64,000 nt of DNA from Rhodothermales bacterium (GTDB lineage: Bacteria > Bacteroidota > Rhodothermia > Rhodothermales > JANQRZ01): positions 1-64,000 of the forward strand of contig JANQRZ010000007.1 in NCBI GenBank assembly GCA_028284265.1. Direction: 5' to 3'. How positions within the stretch are numbered: position 1 is the first letter of the stretch; every line of letters starts with the position of its first letter. Positions 7,811 to 16,418 of the stretch are shown here, piece after piece. The position numbers were made by a program, and so were the translations under genes. The notes beneath the pieces are model-generated. The model was not told the DNA's origin and made no database searches. It saw only the letters and a program-made list of their open reading frames with translations.

Positions 7811-9145
7811 ATGAACTGCTTTATTCTACATCGCCGCGCCTCTGCGCTCCTGCTTCTGCTGGGGATAGGCTTGCTCACGTCGAGCGCCTTGGCCCAGATA
7901 GACCCTCCGCAACGGCAGATTCGCACCTATATCCCGCCGGACCAACTCGTCTCGTTCTCGGCGGAGACGCCGTTCAACCAGTTCGTCGAATTCGTCAACC
8001 CGCTCTTTCAGCGCGTGACCGGCAAGGCCGTCGTAGACCTCACGGAGCGGACCGCGCCCATCGGCGTCAACGTGTCGGGTCTCCAGTTCCTCGATGCGTT
8101 TGAATTGGTCCTTGCCCAGGCGGGGCTAGTCTATCGGGAGACCGACCGGTACTTCTTGGTTGAGCCGTTCAATGCTGGCGATATAGGCGCGGTGGGACCA
8201 GCCAACCCGACGCCGGTTGCGCCCGTCGCCCGTGGGTCGCAGGTCACGGGCGATGACCGTGAGATCCGCATCGACGCGATCATCTTTGAGGCCAACGTAG
8301 ACCGTCTCCGCGAACTGGGGACGAACTGGACGCGGATCCTCGGCAGTCAGCAGCAAAACACCGGCGGCGGACCGACGACAGGCGATGATGGTGAACTGAG
8401 CACCGACCGGCTCCGGCTATTCCTTAACACGGAGTCACTCTTCGACAATATCTCGGACGTGCTCATCGGGCCGGACCAAGTTGATCTGGCCGAACTGAAT
8501 GCGTTCTTTCGTCTCTTGGAGTCGCGGGGCGTGGGCGAGACGATCTCCAGCCCGAGCATCGTCGTTCGCAGCGGGGAAGAGGGACGGATTCAGAGTGGAT
8601 CGGATATTCCGGTGACACTTCGGGATTTCGCAGGCAACACAGTCGTGCAGTACATCGCCACTGGCGTCATCGTCAACGTGCGCCCGGTGCTCATTCTCGA
8701 CGACGAGGACCCAGCCCGCGACCCGGTCGAGTTCATCCACCTCGTCATTGACGTGGAGAAAAGCTCGGGCCGACTGGGCGGCAACGGCCTTATCATCGAC
8801 AAGAATGAGGCGACGACGGACGTGCTGCTCCTCGACGGAGAGCAGACAGTCATCGGCGGATTGTACTCGACCGAAGAGTCGGTCTCCCGGAGTGGCGTTC
8901 CGATCCTCATGGACATCCCGCTGCTCGGGTACCTCTTCTCGACCAAGAACCGCTCGCTCATCGAGCGCGAACTCATCATCGTCCTGCAGACGCGGCTCGT
9001 GGATCCGCTGCGCGAGCGCGCCCGGCGAGCCTTCAAGACCGACCTCGTAGACGAGGAGCGCGAGGACGCCCGGCAGCGGTTGCTCCGAGCGAATCCCACC
9101 AGCGAACCGTATCTGGACGAGCTACCGGAGAACGACAACCAGTAG
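7811..9145 (+). CDS. short secretin family outer-membrane channel protein
   Basis: The ATG at 7811 gives 444 residues with a clear Sec signal peptide (LLLLLGIGLLTSSALAQ). Residues about 40-105 form one small STN/N0-like domain (FNQFVEFVNPLFQRVTGKAV). The C-terminal 230 residues are a secretin domain: SPSIVVRSGEEGRIQSGSDIP, an ATGVIVNVRPVL strand, LLLDGEQTVIGGLYS and the closing VPILMDIPLLGYLF, then ELIIVLQTRLV. It is much shorter than usual PilQ or GspD (about 600-750 residues) because most N-domains are missing. A secretin forms the outer-membrane ring for type IV pili or type II secretion. It lies 3 kb from, and opposite to, the pilus operon and is the only secretin in the window, so it is the likely partner. 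Confidence 0.85.
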   Translation: MNCFILHRRASALLLLLGIGLLTSSALAQIDPPQRQIRTYIPPDQLVSFSAETPFNQFVEFVNPLFQRVTGKAVVDLTERTAPIGVNVSGLQFLDAFELVLAQAGLVYRETDRYFLVEPFNAGDIGAVGPANPTPVAPVARGSQVTGDDREIRIDAIIFEANVDRLRELGTNWTRILGSQQQNTGGGPTTGDDGELSTDRLRLFLNTESLFDNISDVLIGPDQVDLAELNAFFRLLESRGVGETISSPSIVVRSGEEGRIQSGSDIPVTLRDFAGNTVVQYIATGVIVNVRPVLILDDEDPARDPVEFIHLVIDVEKSSGRLGGNGLIIDKNEATTDVLLLDGEQTVIGGLYSTEESVSRSGVPILMDIPLLGYLFSTKNRSLIERELIIVLQTRLVDPLRERARRAFKTDLVDEEREDARQRLLRANPTSEPYLDELPENDNQ

Positions 9146-9161
9146 ATCAACACAGCGTCAT

Positions 9162-9199
9162 GCAAGGCCCGGAGCGAATATCTTCACTTCGGGCCTTGC
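9162..9199. terminator. bidirectional hairpin between convergent genes
   Basis: A perfect 10-base inverted repeat, GCAAGGCCCG and CGGGCCTTGC, with an 18-base loop sits between the convergent secretin and M15 peptidase genes. There is no strong T-run, so it may be a weak or factor-aided terminator for both. Confidence 0.55.
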
Positions 9200-9205
9200 T
9201 ATAGA

Positions 9206-10369
9206 TTACAGGTTCGGTCGGAAGCCTGTCAGGCCATCGATGTTGGTGACGCCGGTTTCGGTTTCGCCGGTCTCCCGGTGGATGGCGTAGGCGACGTAGG
9301 TCCCGTCGCTTCGGTTCTGGCACCACGTCACGAGCGCGCCCAGACCGAGCGCCGCCACCTCGGGATCATTAGAGGCAATGTAGCGCACCGAAGCTTCGTC
9401 TTCTCGCAGATCGAGGACTATGGCACCAGCGGTTCCATCACGGCGAACCGTCTCCGCGATGGCAGCTTGGTGGCGTTGAAGTAGCGCCTCGGGGTCGAGC
9501 GCCACGGGGGCATGGAGGAGGGTGCTAGTAGAGTCGTCGGGTGTGGTCGCTTCCTCCAGCCAGAATGCTGCCGCTGCCGAAGCCAGCCACGAGGGGACCG
9601 GGCGCCCGCACTGGGTCAAGGCCCATGCGTCGAAGGCGGACTCTCGCATGGAAGCACCTTCATACGTCCACGTCGTGAGTGTGCCTCGGATGTCGATATG
9701 CAGGGTATGGACGCCGAGTCCGAGGCCGATGTCACAGCCCATTGTGAGCAAGGCCATGCGGGCAAGTTGGATCGGGCTGTGACCCGGTGCCCACACGTCA
9801 GCGGCGCCCCCCTCGGTGTGGTAACTGCCCGCGACGCCACCAACGTTGGCATTGTAGGCGGCATGCCGGTAACCCGAGACGATGGCGAGACGGTCGGTCT
9901 GCTCCCGGAGCCGCTCCAGCCCTTCGAGCAGCACAGGGTCGATCCGCACCATCGACGAACCGTCGCGCGGAGCGAAGTCTGTCAGCCGGAAGTTCGGCGA
10001 GATGAGTTGCTCCTCGCGCCCTCGTATCCACTGAAGCGGTACGCCGGACTCCGCCGGGCTGCCATAGTTCACGCCGTCGATGACGAGATCGGTGTCGGCT
10101 AGTCCAGCGATGCCGGGCAGGAGGGGAGCCTGGACACGAGCGACGTTGGAGGTGCCATAAGGCTGGAGGTGGCGGAGCGTTCGCGTGGCACTACCGGAGA
10201 AGGGAAAGTCGGAAGGGAGCGGGCGGTGAGAAACTGTCATGCTCTCGACCCCTGCACTGCCACCCAGCAGGTTGAGGTCGGGGTGGAAAAGGGCAAGCAG
10301 GGACACGCTGACGATCAGGACAACGGGCCAAAGCACGCGGCGATGCGGTTTTGTAGGCTGCGGCATCAT
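9206..10369 (-). CDS. M15-family (Peptidase_M15_3-like) zinc peptidase, membrane-anchored
   Basis: The 387-residue product begins with a cytoplasmic stub and one transmembrane segment (about 14-28), so the rest should face the periplasm. Residues about 125-235 match the M15_3/VanY-like fold: NFRLTDFAP, VSGYRHAAYNANVGG, then SYHTEGGAADVWAPG and HTLHIDIRG, which supply the His, Asp and His zinc ligands. This fold hydrolyses D-amino-acid bonds in peptidoglycan peptides. The C-terminal 100 residues are an extra domain of unknown type. Its start codon overlaps the stop of the upstream PKD/SPOR lipoprotein gene as ATGATG, and since SPOR domains bind peptidoglycan, the pair likely act together on the cell wall. 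Confidence 0.8.
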   Translation of the reverse strand: MMPQPTKPHRRVLWPVVLIVSVSLLALFHPDLNLLGGSAGVESMTVSHRPLPSDFPFSGSATRTLRHLQPYGTSNVARVQAPLLPGIAGLADTDLVIDGVNYGSPAESGVPLQWIRGREEQLISPNFRLTDFAPRDGSSMVRIDPVLLEGLERLREQTDRLAIVSGYRHAAYNANVGGVAGSYHTEGGAADVWAPGHSPIQLARMALLTMGCDIGLGLGVHTLHIDIRGTLTTWTYEGASMRESAFDAWALTQCGRPVPSWLASAAAAFWLEEATTPDDSTSTLLHAPVALDPEALLQRHQAAIAETVRRDGTAGAIVLDLREDEASVRYIASNDPEVAALGLGALVTWCQNRSDGTYVAYAIHRETGETETGVTNIDGLTGFRPNL

Positions 10370-11094
10370 GGCATCCTTGCTCCCTCGCTTTCTTCACCTG
10401 CCGTGAGCCGCATCAGCCAGAGGGGGCGGTCATCGACACGGAGGAGGTTTGCTCGGTCTCCAATGGCTTCGCGCTCCGTTCGGTACCCGCCGACGATGAC
10501 GTAATACTGCGTCGCGCCCGTTTTCGAGACGGACACGACCCCGGCCCGATATCCAGCGCCGGTGTAGGTGGCGGCGTCACGTTCTGCGACGGGTCCCGTG
10601 GCGTGGATGCCGGTCACCCACACGATCTGGCCTGCTTCAAAGGAGGATGGGGTAGCGACCGGTACGCTCGGCGTAGTCGGCAATAGGGAAGACCAGCCCG
10701 AGGGTACGGCGACAGCCAGTCGCGCGGTGTCGGCGTTGATCATGTTGCGGGCGACGACTGTGACGGTATAACGTCCGGGTCGGGTATAGCGGTGCACCAC
10801 GTTGTTGCCGACCGAGAGGGTGCCATCGCCGAAGTCCCACAGGTACTCGACGGGTTGGGCGAAGCCCGGAGAGAGCCGGAGTCGGAAGTTTTCCGCTTCG
10901 CCCACCTTGAGGGTCTCGCGCCCATACACCTGCACGATGCGCACCAGCCCCTGAACAGGAGCCTCGGCACCGGGGGCTTCGCCGGCAACGATCACGCGGT
11001 CCTGGTCCGGGAGCACCACCTCCTGCACAGAGGGCGTGCAGGCCGCACAGGCCAGCAGTAGCGCGAGGAGGGTATGGAGAAAGAAGCGGGGCAA
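10366..11094 (-). CDS. lipoprotein with PKD and SPOR domains
   Basis: The 242-residue product opens with a lipoprotein signal (LLALLLACAAC). Residues about 55-130 are a PKD domain, recognised by YLWDFGDGTLSVGNNVVHRY and the following RPGRYTVTVVARN. The last 80 residues look like a SPOR domain (IVWVTGIHA... TQYYVIVGGYRTEREAIGDRANL). SPOR domains bind denuded glycan strands at division or remodelling sites. The gene overlaps the M15 peptidase gene, so the lipoprotein probably recruits or assists it. The PKD call is clear; the SPOR call is slightly weaker. Confidence 0.78.
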   Translation of the reverse strand: MPRFFLHTLLALLLACAACTPSVQEVVLPDQDRVIVAGEAPGAEAPVQGLVRIVQVYGRETLKVGEAENFRLRLSPGFAQPVEYLWDFGDGTLSVGNNVVHRYTRPGRYTVTVVARNMINADTARLAVAVPSGWSSLLPTTPSVPVATPSSFEAGQIVWVTGIHATGPVAERDAATYTGAGYRAGVVSVSKTGATQYYVIVGGYRTEREAIGDRANLLRVDDRPLWLMRLTAGEESEGARMP

Positions 11095-11138
11095 CGCGGT
11101 CTGTCGGAAAGCGATGAGCAGACAGCGCGAAGCCTAGG

Positions 11139-12020
11139 CTATGCCGATGCGTTCCATAGCACCGGCGGCGGTCGGCGGGTGTCTGCCAGCGTAAACACTT
11201 CGTCGAATCGTCGGTGGAACATCGGCCACGCCAGCAGGAGGAAGCAAATCCCCACGAGGGCGAGGAGCGACGGGTCCGGCCCTGCAACCACCACCGGCAT
11301 CGGGTTGTTCACGAGGGCGTGCGCGGCGATGGCGACGAAGAGGTTGCCCGTGCGGAGATAGAGCGCCGTGAACAGGAAACCGACGAGGATGACGAGGAAG
11401 ATATAGGCCGCTACGTCACCGGACGACAGGCCCATGCGGAGTGCTGCCGGGATGTGGTTCAGACCGAAATAGAACTGGGGCAGGCCGAGGGCAATCACGG
11501 CTCGGTGCGTCCGGTTCGGTGTCCACGCTCGGGCGAGTAGGTAGAGTTGCGGGACGAGGAATCCCCGGTACATCACCTCCTCGATGAAGGCACTGCCGAA
11601 CGTCGCTTCGAGGAGCTTGCCGCTGAACCGCTCCGGTCCCAAAGCCAATTCGGGGTTCAGCGCAGGCTCGAACTGGGCGCTGACCGCCAAGCCACTCAGC
11701 ACGGCCTGAACCCCGCCCCAGATGAGGATCGTGACGATGACGGCGTTGGGGACGTGGCCCCACGTTAGCCCGAGATCGCAAAGGCGAAGCTTCCCGATCC
11801 ATAGCATCACGACGCCAACGAGAAGCACGACCTCGATCAGGCCCGCCAGCACCACGGGCGAGACGATGCCCGCGGTGGCGACCTCAACGGGGCGTGCCAC
11901 GTAAACGTAGAAGGGCACGCTGAAGAACACCGCCTTGAGGCCGAGGTGGAGCACCACGAACAAGGCCACCGAGACGGTGCGTGCAGACTTCGCGCTGTCA
12001 AAGAACGAGAGAGACGGCAT
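11139..12020 (-). CDS. CPBP family intramembrane glutamic endopeptidase-like protein
   Basis: This 293-residue membrane protein has about eight hydrophobic segments. The CPBP (Abi) motifs are present in order: FIEEVMYRGFLVPQ with the EE..R pair, FGLNHI, and AIAAHALVNNP with the last conserved His and Asn. Family members cleave transmembrane substrates (Rce1 type) or act in bacteriocin immunity; the substrate here is unknown. It stands alone on the minus strand. The 170 bases between its start and the end of the pilus operon should hold its promoter. Confidence 0.85.
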   Translation of the reverse strand: MPSLSFFDSAKSARTVSVALFVVLHLGLKAVFFSVPFYVYVARPVEVATAGIVSPVVLAGLIEVVLLVGVVMLWIGKLRLCDLGLTWGHVPNAVIVTILIWGGVQAVLSGLAVSAQFEPALNPELALGPERFSGKLLEATFGSAFIEEVMYRGFLVPQLYLLARAWTPNRTHRAVIALGLPQFYFGLNHIPAALRMGLSSGDVAAYIFLVILVGFLFTALYLRTGNLFVAIAAHALVNNPMPVVVAGPDPSLLALVGICFLLLAWPMFHRRFDEVFTLADTRRPPPVLWNASA

Positions 12021-12190
12021 CGAAGGCAGAGAGGCACGGCGTGTTCACACGCGCTTGTGGGACGTGCTCTCTGTATCGGTACCTCTTGCCAGACGTTAAC
12101 CCGACCTCGTTGAAGCGGGGCTATGTCGTAGCCTTTTCTTATTGATCTAGTGCAGGTACAAAGCTGTTCCTGAGGGGCTGACCCTCGCGG

Positions 12191-13153
12191 CTACTGGCCT
12201 TCGATGGGTTCAAGCTGGACGCCATCGCCGAGGGCCTGGCGGTATTCGTTCTGCCCGCTGCCACTGCCTACGCGGAGGTTGACGGTCTCAACGCGGTCGC
12301 CCTTGTTGAGCTGGACGCGGACGAAGCTGTTGATCGGGTCGATCATCAAAATCTCGCCCAGATAGATTCGGTCGCCCTCCAGCATGACGTGACGACCGTA
12401 GCGGTCCTCGAAGATAGCTTGGCTGCCCATAATAGCCACGAGGGAGGCACTCTCCACATCAAGGAGTTGCTCGTCGTTAGGCGGAAGATCAGTCCGCACG
12501 AGCGGCGTGAAGGAGGCGTCCGGGGGACGGTGGGACGGGAGGATAGAAAGCGGAATCGGGCGGAGTGAGTCCTCCGGGGCACTGATTTCCTCGCTGCCCG
12601 CGAAGTAGGCATCCAACTCAAACTCGAAAGCGACCATGTCGAGGCGGCGGTCCACGTCGGTCCGGCGGTTCTTCTTGAATACATTGACGTGTTTCGCCGT
12701 GAGGTTGCGGATGCGGTAGAACTCGCGGTTGTTTTCGAGGTGCCACAGGAGGTGGTAGAAGTCGCTGTAGTACGCGGTGCCGTTGACGTTCCAGGTGTAG
12801 GTGCTGAAGTCTGGCCCGGTCGTCTGCTCGCCCAAAGCGAGGTCGAACTGCTCGAATCCATTGCGGGTCAAGCCTTCGAGATACTCGACCATGTCGGCGG
12901 TGTTGAGCGTGCGCGGGATGAACTTGTAGCGGGACCCCCACCGGCGGAGCACGTCCTCTGCCGCCTCTGCCGCTGCGACTTCGCGGATCGCTAGGTCCGC
13001 CGCACGGGTGTGCTGCATTTCGGCCTGCTGGCGGCGTTGCTGGATCTGCTCGATCTGCTGCTCCTGCTGCACATCGGTGATGTAGTAGCTCGAAGCCCCC
13101 ACGCCGACGGTGGCGAGGAGAATGAGCGCGGTGAGGACGACAGGGTTTTTCAT
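12191..13153 (-). CDS. PilO-PilP-like fusion, pilus alignment-complex protein
   Basis: I use the ATG at 13153 (320 residues); an in-frame GTG lies three codons upstream. One transmembrane helix (about 6-25) is followed by a Gln-rich coiled coil (QQEQQIEQIQQRRQQAEMQH) and a PilO-like ferredoxin fold (about 75-175). The C-terminal 75 residues (LDVESASLVAIMGSQ, YGRHVMLEGDRIYLGEILMI, INSFVRVQLNKGDRVETVNL) look like the PilP beta-domain that contacts the secretin. PilO and PilP are usually separate proteins. It would link the inner-membrane platform to the outer-membrane secretin. It is the last gene of the operon and follows the PilM-PilN fusion gene by 48 bases. No family hit was computed; the assignment rests on position and pattern. 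Confidence 0.7.
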   Translation of the reverse strand: MKNPVVLTALILLATVGVGASSYYITDVQQEQQIEQIQQRRQQAEMQHTRAADLAIREVAAAEAAEDVLRRWGSRYKFIPRTLNTADMVEYLEGLTRNGFEQFDLALGEQTTGPDFSTYTWNVNGTAYYSDFYHLLWHLENNREFYRIRNLTAKHVNVFKKNRRTDVDRRLDMVAFEFELDAYFAGSEEISAPEDSLRPIPLSILPSHRPPDASFTPLVRTDLPPNDEQLLDVESASLVAIMGSQAIFEDRYGRHVMLEGDRIYLGEILMIDPINSFVRVQLNKGDRVETVNLRVGSGSGQNEYRQALGDGVQLEPIEGQ

Positions 13154-13201
13154 AGGAGACACGGCGGGAATAAACAGAGCGATTCGTTTGAGACAGAAAG
13201 A

Positions 13202-15013
13202 TCAGTGGTCGTGCTGGGCCGGGCGCACTTCCGCGGGGCCTTCGGGATTGGCCTCGCCGGGCTGGATGTTGCGGAGGTAGTTCGCGGCACTGGGTAGCTC
13301 TTCGGGTGCCGGGAAAACCATCTCGTAGCTATAGACCCGGCGCTCGCCCACGTCCTGATAGTTGAGCTGCTCGATGGCCCCGTCGAGACGGCGCGACAGG
13401 TCGACGATGGCGAGTCGGGAGAGGGCGTGCCCGTTGATTCGCATCGCCTGCGTCCCCTCGGGTTGAATCTCATCTACCCACGTCTGCGGCGTGGCAGCGG
13501 TAGCACGAGAGATGCGCTCTGCTGTTTGCACCCACTTGTCGCTGCCGATGAGGAGCGAATCGAGGATGTTCAGAGCGCGTGTGTAGGTAGCGTGTGCCTG
13601 CTCGAGGCTATCGACGCGGGATTGGAGGGCGTCGGGGTTCTGTGCGGGAGGCGCTACCGGGTTGCGGAGGAACTCCTGTCGTACCTCGTTGACCTCTGTT
13701 GCCTTCGCCTGATAGCGGACGATGCTGAGGCCCACCATGCCGAGCAGCAGGACGGCGGCGAGGATCGTGTGCCATGCCACCGTAAAGCCTTGTCGGCGAC
13801 GTTGAAGACCCTTCGGAAGCAGGTTGACCGTCGCCGTTTCCCAGCCTTCGAGGAAGCGGAGTGCTACGGTAAGGGCCGGGAGCGTCTGGGCTTTTGTGTA
13901 GGCCTCCTCTTCGTCCGGCAGCGCGAGGCCCGAATCCGCCAGCACCTGATGCATCGGCTCAATGGCTGCGTGCTCGTAGTACGACCGGAAGGCGTCGAGG
14001 AGCGGCTTGCTTTCTCCGGCTCCAGCGACGAAGACGTTGTGGAGCTTGCCGATGCGGTTTTCGTCTTGCTGCAAGAGCACCCGGCTGCACACCGTGTCGG
14101 GCGCGTCGAAGGCGGTGAGGGAGCGGAGCCGTTCAAGGTGCTGGAGTTGCGTGCCTTTGAAGAACAGCACGAGCGTGTCCTCGGTGCCGACGCGGACGAA
14201 GGCGCTTTGCTCGTCGGCTCCCGGTTTCAGGGTGTGGGCCAGCAGCGCCGCGTAGGCAGAAACCTCGGTGTCGAGGAAGCGAGGCTGCACGCCTACGTGC
14301 TGCTCGCGCAGCGCGGCAAGAGTCGTCGAGACCGGCTCCGCCGGGTTGGCGACCAGCGCGAGGGCACGCCGCTGGGCGCGCGTCTCGGCGAGCGGTAGGA
14401 AGGCGACACGGTTGTTGTCGATGACGCCGTTGTGGTGCTGAGGCAGGGTCTCCAGCAGTGCCTTCCGCTCGGCGGACGAAAACGCTGTCTGCTGCTCTTT
14501 GGCTTTGCCTTTTGGCTTGTCGGTGCTGGGAACAGGAAGCTGGATGTAGGCCACGTCGGGCGGGGCGACGCAGAAGGCGACCTGCGGGTTCTCGTAGCCG
14601 AGGGCGCGGCATTCTTGGAGAATGTCTTTGAGTTGAGAGGCAAAGGGCGGGCGCTTTGTTGCACCTCCTCGAACGATCCCGCCGCGTGGTATGCCTTGGA
14701 TGCCCGGTTGGCCTAGGTCATCCTTCTTCACGCCGAGCTGGTCCAGCTCGGACGGGAGTAGTGAGGCGCTGCCGCCGCCCATGCTGCCATCGCCGACTTC
14801 GAGGGTATAGTCTGCATCGTCGCTTCCCTTGAGGTCGGGCACCGCCATAGCAAGCTCCTGCGCCGAGGCGAATTCGCTCTGGGCGACGCGCTGCCGGGCA
14901 AACCGTCGCACGACTTCCGTGCGCTCGCCCGACCGTTGGAGGAGCACCGCCTCGATGGTTTCCGAAGCGACGTAGACGCCAAGGGCCGTAGAGTTATCCG
15001 TTTTCTTTAGCAT
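13202..15013 (-). CDS. PilM-PilN-like fusion protein
   Basis: This is a 603-residue protein. Residues 1-410 resemble the actin-like ATPase PilM (LGVYVASETIEAVLLQRSG at the start, DTEVSAYAALLAHTL in the middle). There follows a LLPKGLQRRR motif before a single transmembrane helix (WHTILAAVLLLGMVGLSIVRY, about 425-446). The remaining 150 residues resemble PilN, including a coiled coil and a ferredoxin-like fold. In most type IV pilus systems PilM is cytoplasmic and binds the N-terminal tail of PilN; here they are one chain. A low-complexity Gly-rich insert (about 75-115) interrupts the PilM part. Between the PilT-like and PilO-PilP genes it occupies the usual pilMNOP position. Confidence 0.75.
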   Translation of the reverse strand: MLKKTDNSTALGVYVASETIEAVLLQRSGERTEVVRRFARQRVAQSEFASAQELAMAVPDLKGSDDADYTLEVGDGSMGGGSASLLPSELDQLGVKKDDLGQPGIQGIPRGGIVRGGATKRPPFASQLKDILQECRALGYENPQVAFCVAPPDVAYIQLPVPSTDKPKGKAKEQQTAFSSAERKALLETLPQHHNGVIDNNRVAFLPLAETRAQRRALALVANPAEPVSTTLAALREQHVGVQPRFLDTEVSAYAALLAHTLKPGADEQSAFVRVGTEDTLVLFFKGTQLQHLERLRSLTAFDAPDTVCSRVLLQQDENRIGKLHNVFVAGAGESKPLLDAFRSYYEHAAIEPMHQVLADSGLALPDEEEAYTKAQTLPALTVALRFLEGWETATVNLLPKGLQRRRQGFTVAWHTILAAVLLLGMVGLSIVRYQAKATEVNEVRQEFLRNPVAPPAQNPDALQSRVDSLEQAHATYTRALNILDSLLIGSDKWVQTAERISRATAATPQTWVDEIQPEGTQAMRINGHALSRLAIVDLSRRLDGAIEQLNYQDVGERRVYSYEMVFPAPEELPSAANYLRNIQPGEANPEGPAEVRPAQHDH

Positions 15014-15056
15014 GATAAATAGGTAGGGGGCGCGACAAAGTAGGTACGTGAGCTGC

Positions 15057-16385
15057 TCAGTGCACGAGCGAGAGGAAACGGCGCTTGTTGTTGGCGTAGT
15101 TCATCGCAGTCTCCATCGTGATGTCCCCGATCTGGACGAGGCGAGCAAGGTCCTGTTCGAGCGTAATCATGCCCTGGTCGCCGCCCTGCCAGATCATCTG
15201 GTAGATTTCGTGGGTGTTGCCGTTCTTGATGGCAGCTTTGACGGCGGACGTCACCCACAGCACCTCTTTGGCGAGCACACGCCCGCCGCCGATAGCCGGG
15301 AGCAGCTTCTGCGAGACAACGCACCGAAGCACGTCGGCGAGGCGGTACCGGATGCGGTCCTGCTCTTCGGATGGGTACTCCGCCACAATCCGGTCGATAG
15401 ACTCTACCGCGCTGCCGGTGTGGAGCGTCGAGAACACCTTGTGCCCGGTGTCGGCGGTCTCGAGGGCCGTCGAGATCGTTTCGGGGTCGCGCATCTCGCC
15501 GACGATTACGATGTCGGGGTCCTGCCGCAACCCTTGGATCATCCCATCGGTGAAACTCTTGACGTCGGTCCCGACCTCGCGGTGGCGGACGATGCACTGC
15601 TTCGAGGTGTGGATGTATTCGAGCGGCTGGGCCACGACGAGGATGTGCCCCTCGAAGTCCTTGTTGTTGGCGTCGATGATGGCATCGAGCGTGGTGCTTT
15701 TGCCCGCGCCGGTGACGCCGGTGAACAGGGTGAGGCCGTCGCGGACGTGCCGGAACATGAACCCGCGCTCGATGATCGGGTGGAAGCCGAGGCTGCGCAG
15801 CGAGCGCGGCTGGTGGGCGAGGACGCGCTTGCTGAGAGCGAGGTGCTTGTTGTCGTAGTAGGTCGTGGTGCGGAAGCGGCGCAGGATGCCGCGGGCGCGT
15901 CCGGTGTGATCGGGGAGGGTATACCCGAAGTCTACGGCGAGGCGATCGAGGAGGCGCTGGTGCTGGGCCGGGGAGAGCAGGGTGAGGATGACGAGGTCGG
16001 CCTCGTCCATCGAGAACGTGCCCGCCGTCTCGTCCGCCCGCTTGCGCCCGTCGACCCGGTACCACACCGTGCCGTTAGCCGCCGGGCCGCCAAAGTCGAG
16101 GTCGGACGCATCGAGGTCGATCATGCGCTGCGCGAGTCCATCGTAGAGTGTCTGGACGGCATCGCGGTCGGCCTTGGGGACCTCGTCAAGTCGGTCGATG
16201 AACCACCGGATGCGGTCTTCGCCCTCTAGGTCTGGCGGCATCTCGTCCAGCACCTGATAGTACGAGGCGGGGAGAGGGCGCTCGGTCTCAATCACTGGTC
16301 CTCCATCGCCCGTACCGAGGTCAGGGGAGAGGCCGTTTCCGACAGATGCGCCGTCGCCGACAGGAAGATGCGGTGTGTGTTCCAC
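15057..16385 (-). CDS. PilT/PilU-like pilus ATPase with N-terminal extension
   Basis: The 442-residue product is a GspE/PilT superfamily ATPase about 100 residues longer at the N-terminus than PilT. Walker A is GVTGAGKSTT (about 223-232), Walker B RQDPDIVIVGEMRDPETI, then the His box ADTGHKVFSTLHTGSAVESIDRIV. PilT retracts pili by driving pilin disassembly. Two changes are visible: the Asp box (IEDPIEY) reads VAQPLEYIH, and the PilT C-terminal AIRNLIR reads AVKAAIK. Translation begins at GTG 16385, since no ATG fits the N-terminus. It lies between the third minor-pilin-like gene and pilMN. Confidence 0.85.
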   Translation of the reverse strand: MEHTPHLPVGDGASVGNGLSPDLGTGDGGPVIETERPLPASYYQVLDEMPPDLEGEDRIRWFIDRLDEVPKADRDAVQTLYDGLAQRMIDLDASDLDFGGPAANGTVWYRVDGRKRADETAGTFSMDEADLVILTLLSPAQHQRLLDRLAVDFGYTLPDHTGRARGILRRFRTTTYYDNKHLALSKRVLAHQPRSLRSLGFHPIIERGFMFRHVRDGLTLFTGVTGAGKSTTLDAIIDANNKDFEGHILVVAQPLEYIHTSKQCIVRHREVGTDVKSFTDGMIQGLRQDPDIVIVGEMRDPETISTALETADTGHKVFSTLHTGSAVESIDRIVAEYPSEEQDRIRYRLADVLRCVVSQKLLPAIGGGRVLAKEVLWVTSAVKAAIKNGNTHEIYQMIWQGGDQGMITLEQDLARLVQIGDITMETAMNYANNKRRFLSLVH

Positions 16386-16418
16386 GGAAAGATTAGGTGG
16401 TGTGGGAGGAATAAAGTA

